Assembly (NCBI RefSeq): GCF_012273895.1
Contig: NW_024045136.1
Span: forward strand, 186,001-250,000
Reading direction: 5' to 3'
Source of the DNA: Zerene cesonia
Taxonomy: Eukaryota > Arthropoda > Insecta > Lepidoptera > Pieridae
Length of the DNA: 64,000 bases
The translations under genes were made by a program, and so were the position numbers. A model generated the notes under the pieces. The model was given only the letters and a program-made list of their open reading frames with translations. It did no database searches and had not been told where the DNA came from. This document shows positions 59,559 through 64,000 of this stretch, one piece after another. Position 1 is the first letter of the stretch; each line of letters begins with the position of its first letter.

Positions 59559-60898
59559 GTGAAGTTAGCTGCTTGTAGATAAGCAACAACTTCATGCATA
59601 ACTTAAGAGAGCACGCGATTGGTCGAGTGAAAAGCGCGCGAAAATTTGCAGTCCCACCTGTGCCTAGTTGCCCGTAAAAAAAAACAACAGGGAAATAAAT
59701 TATGTTCCTTACCTGGAAGCTAACTCGAAACCATTTAAATTTTTTATTTCTTCGCATTTATTTTGAGACACTTATAATTTTTATTTTTTTTATTTTTTAT
59801 TTTGTTTCTTCAAATCGACTCAATGGAAAAGTCAAAGTATTATGTAACTTAGAAAAACGGACTATTATGGGATTTGAGTATTGATTGCGACCTATGTTTT
59901 AAGGCATTGATGTAATACCCATATTTAATATGAATAGAAATTCTTAAATAGTGAAATTTGATGTTCGTTTTAAGTTATAGTAATGACTAAGTATGAAAAT
60001 ATCCAAATATTTAGATCGACCTAGATACCCTAAGTTTATTTATGCGTATAATTTTAATTCTCAATACAAATTAATAATTCACTTCATTTGATTGGTTGTA
60101 ACATTATATTGCACTGTATATGTTCCGAACAAGGGTATGCGTAGTGAAGTTATGGATTTCCCATTATATTTTGAGTGTTTGTCCCACGTTATATATACGT
60201 AATTGATGAATTGCATAAAAAAATGTGCCATGTCAAAGAATTCATGTATAGATTGTCCCACCACTGCAACATTCACATTTTTAAATACTTTTTGCGAGAT
60301 GGTACCGAATTTTGACTCACAGTAGACTGGGGTTATTAACAGACTGTGTGCATATTTGTTAAGTCTGATTTAATTTTTAAGCCTTTATTAATCATTTTAA
60401 TTAAATCGCTTTCTGTCTACGGTTATGCTCGCATATGAGTTTCTAATAAACAAAATTTACTCCAGTATGAAACCCATGCAATATTGTTATATCGTTAAAG
60501 CTATGATAGGATAATAAATTTGCTTTTTATATGATGCGACTCTTAAAAACTAAAGTCCAAAGATATTCACATTTTAACATCTAACTTGACATGGTAATTA
60601 CCCCAGTATACGCAGTCTTACATGCCTACAATGGCCTACTTGATCTGTATCTCCCAACAATTCGAGGCTTATTACAATTACAATTCCATCGCAAAATGCG
60701 AATCCGATATCATACGTCAATGCCGGTACGTTTGTATATGCTATTCGGACGAGTCGCGGACGACGTAATATGAAATCTGACATGTGTCAAAGTGACAGCT
60801 GACAGCCGAATTGCCAGTAATTTTTATTTTTATTTTTATTATTAACATTTTGAATGTATGATAAAAAAAATTTGTTCACGACAGTACATTAGCATAAT

Positions 60899-60939
60899 TA
60901 TGGCAACGCATTATGTGCTGTACATAATGCGTTGCCATA
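60899..60939. repeat. short hairpin, 18-bp perfect arms
   Basis: tatggcaacgcattatgt (60899-60916) and acataatgcgttgccata (60922-60939) with a 5-base loop gctgt. Confidence 0.9.
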
Positions 60940-63830
60940 AATTAATGTTTTGAATTTAATCGTTTATTTAACATTATTACATCAGCTATGCCTCAGGGCT
61001 TAACCCAACGTATATATCTTTCACAACATTTTTAATAGATACGGCTAATTAAAATTAATCAGACATGCACACATCGTTTTCAATATTAAATATTAAAGCA
61101 AAAAATAATACATATATGGTACTTTTTTAAGCCATAGTTTTTTTTTTGTTTTAATCGAATGGTGGTCAACGAGTGACCGCTCATGGACGCATTAGGCAGA
61201 GCATTTTTATTCCAACTTCAACAGGACATACATCGGATGATTCAGGCGGGCTAAAGATCTAAACACTAATAGACACCGCTCGCTTTTGTATTACGTCGAC
61301 ATTTTATGTATATTATATTACTGTTAGCATAGATTGTGAATATAGTTAGATAGGTGCTGTAGATTTAGCGTTTATAATGAGGGTGTGCTGGTTCGATGTT
61401 TGGGTCTGTTATAATTTTTATGTCAACTGAAATGTTTGGCAGTTTGACATTGTCGCATAGGGAAAGTAAAGATCGGAATTGCCGCCAAATTCTGCGCGGG
61501 CGCAGTGCAACATTAATAGCTTGTTCTGTTGCTCTTACAAGTGTGACGAGCATGACAACATGTTGTTGTTGTCTTCGATTTCAAGATATTTCGTTAAAAG
61601 TATTGTGATACGATCGTACGACATGCAAGCTTGACAAGTTTGCATGAACAGTCAAATTTGTCAAACTTATTTCAGCAAAAGTGTAATGAAAATGATAATA
61701 AATTAGATGTATTACTATGATGCTATTGATAGAGTTATCGTTTGTAATTTTGTATTATTAATGTAATTACAGATTTATTTAAAGTATTTTTTTTCATATA
61801 GTTTTTTTTTTCATGAATTTCAGCCGATAAAATAGAATAGACCTAAATATCGTAACCGCCAAACGGAAATGGGACGTAGACTTTTTTTATTTTTATTACG
61901 CAGTATGTTATTTATATTATTACTATGAATATGGCAACATAGTCGCTAAGGGTTGCCAGCTAACGAATGTATACGTAGAAATTATTAATTCAAAATTAAT
62001 ATGAGGGTAACATTGTATTGTATTGGAATGATAGAATGATAGAATGTTTAAGTGAACTTTGAAAAAAAAAACAATTTTAGCTTTTTTATAAGCGAATAAA
62101 TTAGCGTGGCAACATTTTCGAAGTTCAATTAAATGTATGTCACAATTTTGTAGTTATCTGTAATCTAGATATGTTAAACGGTGCAGCTTAAAATTTTTTA
62201 ATCTGTAGAGTTATTTATTTAGAATTATTTGTGGACATATCACGTTGTTCGATCGGTATAATCCATTGTATTGGCATTTAGGCGGTTGGCGCACGTGCGG
62301 TTGACACGTATGTACGTGTATTATTTATTTTGATTGTTTGTTTAATTATATTTTGTTCGTTTTAGTTATAAAAAAAGAGAAACCAATAATGCTTCAATTG
62401 TATTTGTGCATATGATTTTTTCTCCTTGAGGATGAATTAAGGAATTTGGTGTTGAATGATAATTCAGAATTTGACCTTTCTCATTTCTTGTGGTAGAATT
62501 TGATTATGACATGGTAGCAGAAAAAAAAAATGCATTGCATTGAAGATGAACAAATTGGGCTAGCTATGCTGCAATATGTATTATTTGATTTTAAACGATG
62601 TAGAATAGGATCCTCTGCTTTGTCAAACACACACAAAACGTCGCGTTTCAACCGCTCGTCTGTAAACCGTTGTTATTTCACAAATATCTAGTCCGCAGAT
62701 GCGTCTGCGCCGTGACAGATGAATGTAATAGGCTTTACTGTGTATTTTAGATTGTAAATAGTTTTTTTTTTTAATACTCATCGGTCACAGATAAAGCATT
62801 TATTTGATTTAAGACGCCATATTGGCAGTGTTTTTGTAATTTTTTTTTTTTTTCGGAAAATAGTAAAGGGCAGTACTGGGTGAATCATACGTCGCTAAAT
62901 GTGTTGGAAAGAGATAGACAGACAGTAACTTTGTTTCTGATTTTTTGAGTATTTTTTATCCTTTTAATTTCGGTCCATTGGTTTTTAAGCATTGTGTAGT
63001 AAATAATTTTGCGGATGATTTTTTTTATGTGTAGACACTTAAGGATGAGTGAAAATCACCTTTTTGCACTAAGAAACAGAAGTATCTAATTTGAAATTAA
63101 TCTTTAAATTTTTTCAAGATAATAGAATCACTTCTGGCTCTAGCTACTAATTCTGCTAATTCAATTTATGATTTTATTCATGCCTCGTTGTTTAATTGAA
63201 TTTTAATGCTTTTTATTTTATCGATGCTGATTTCTTGTTTTTGTTTAGATTTTTTGACGTTTTAATATTTTAAAATTTTAATTATTTTAATGTATACATT
63301 AGAATCCAAGCAATAATTTAGATTTTGAGGTCTGAGTGAAATATTTTTATCCTAAATTTCACGTCCGCAGAATTACTTAATACATGTTATATAAAGCAAC
63401 AAATTTATTTTTGTAACGTTATCTTTTGTCCTTCACGCATTTTTAATTGTAAAATTTATGACTGCGTAACGTTTTTTTGCATTTTTTTTAACAACTGTCA
63501 AATACAAAAATATTGCCATCGTAGTGTAAGAATTATGTTGTGATAAGGGCAGCCTAAATTAATTTAATTTGACATTTTCGTCTGTATAATATTATTATTA
63601 TTATTGAAGTTATTTTTGAGATATTTCGACGGTGACGTTGTTTATAATGTGTAATTTTTAATAAAGAAATAGCAATTTGTAATTATTCATGTGTTTTATT
63701 AAATAATCCTAAATCCTTTATTTATCTCATAAAATTAGTTTGAACATGATTTTTAGCACCCTTTTATTAGTTTTCTGTTGTGCTTCTATAGAGTTATTTA
63801 TAGAATTTATTTGTGTATTATTTGGTGCAT

Positions 63831-63867
63831 AATAAAGTATTTTTGATTTGATTTGATTTGATTTGTT
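63831..63867 (+). repeat. AATAAA followed by a (TTTGA)n run
   Basis: aataaagtatttttgatttg and further gatttg units. This combination is common at the 3' ends of lepidopteran retroposons, and is also a possible poly(A) site. Confidence 0.45.
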
Positions 63868-64000
63868 TCACTTTGTTGACAATACAATAATTTCAAGAGT
63901 TTATCTTATTACATTAATGTGAAATCGCGAGGATTAAATAATTTCGTTACGTATTATACTCTGTATTCTAAAAAGTGGTATTGCAATGCGAGACATTCAG

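Larger units (their letters stand above)
58757..64000. other. AT-rich, transposon-poor 5.2-kb tail of the window
   Basis: Apart from a SINE 3' fragment at 59458-59558 and two small hairpins, none of the repeat families that crowd the rest of the window are recognisable here. No open frame looks like a protein. Several AATAAA sites occur (for example 63831-63836). It may be a long 3' UTR of dishevelled or simple intergenic DNA. Confidence 0.4.

Noticed and set aside
60591..60773. Short open frames in the 3' tail (also 59404-59757, 61365-61608)
   Set aside because: No family features, and overlapping frames on both strands; consistent with chance.

Overview
The window is a stretch of an insect genome, almost certainly a butterfly or moth (Lepidoptera). 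The intergenic DNA is AT-rich and all genes but one SDR and probably one CGP gene are split by GT-AG introns. The same short mobile elements recur many times. The commonest is a ~200-bp element running from a TCCTACTAATATTATAAATG end to a GGGGCGCAGCTAG end, which I take to be the Lep1-type Helitron-like family of Lepidoptera. tRNA-derived SINEs with TGATGATG tails, poly(A) SINE-like elements, a hAT element and TIR elements are also present. Four assembly gaps occur (2119-2128, 4771-5770, 21729-21738, 57757-58756). Gene models were assembled by hand from splice sites, reading phase and recognisable protein families.

Region 1 (1-9.4 kb, minus strand). Three tandem genes encode Cys-Gly-Pro repeat proteins like the Drosophila Mst(3)CGP sperm-tail proteins. 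At least one, and possibly all three, has an N-terminus that looks like a mitochondrial presequence. They are followed upstream by a separate multi-exon gene for a Gly/Pro/Gln-rich protein with one very Cys-rich exon, reconstructed here from five phase-matched exons plus a candidate first exon.

Region 2 (14.4-31.8 kb). A seven-exon aldo-keto reductase (+, 315 aa, full catalytic tetrad) has 4.4-kb and 7.3-kb introns packed with transposons. Its 3' end faces an intronless short-chain dehydrogenase (-, 251 aa).

Region 3 (33.5-46.8 kb) holds housekeeping genes. WDR74 (+, 8 exons, 60S ribosome biogenesis) is followed by a Spc24-like kinetochore subunit (-, 5 exons). The latter shares a ~470-bp divergent promoter region with a THAP-domain protein that has a C-terminal coiled coil (+, 4 exons).

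Region 4 (48.1-56.2 kb and beyond). dishevelled (+) shows DIX, PDZ and DEP domains over seven exons. Its conserved C-terminal end is not visible and may lie in the gap at 57.76 kb or past the window. The last 5 kb is AT-rich, nearly free of the mobile elements seen elsewhere, and has no recognisable gene.

The least expected items are the apparent mitochondrial presequences on CGP-repeat proteins, a mobile element family that carries a complete tRNA cloverleaf far from its 5' end (one copy bounded by 44-bp direct repeats), a three-layer SINE/hAT/TIR-element nest, 5S-rRNA-like repeat fragments, and a ~350-bp near-perfect foldback element downstream of dishevelled.
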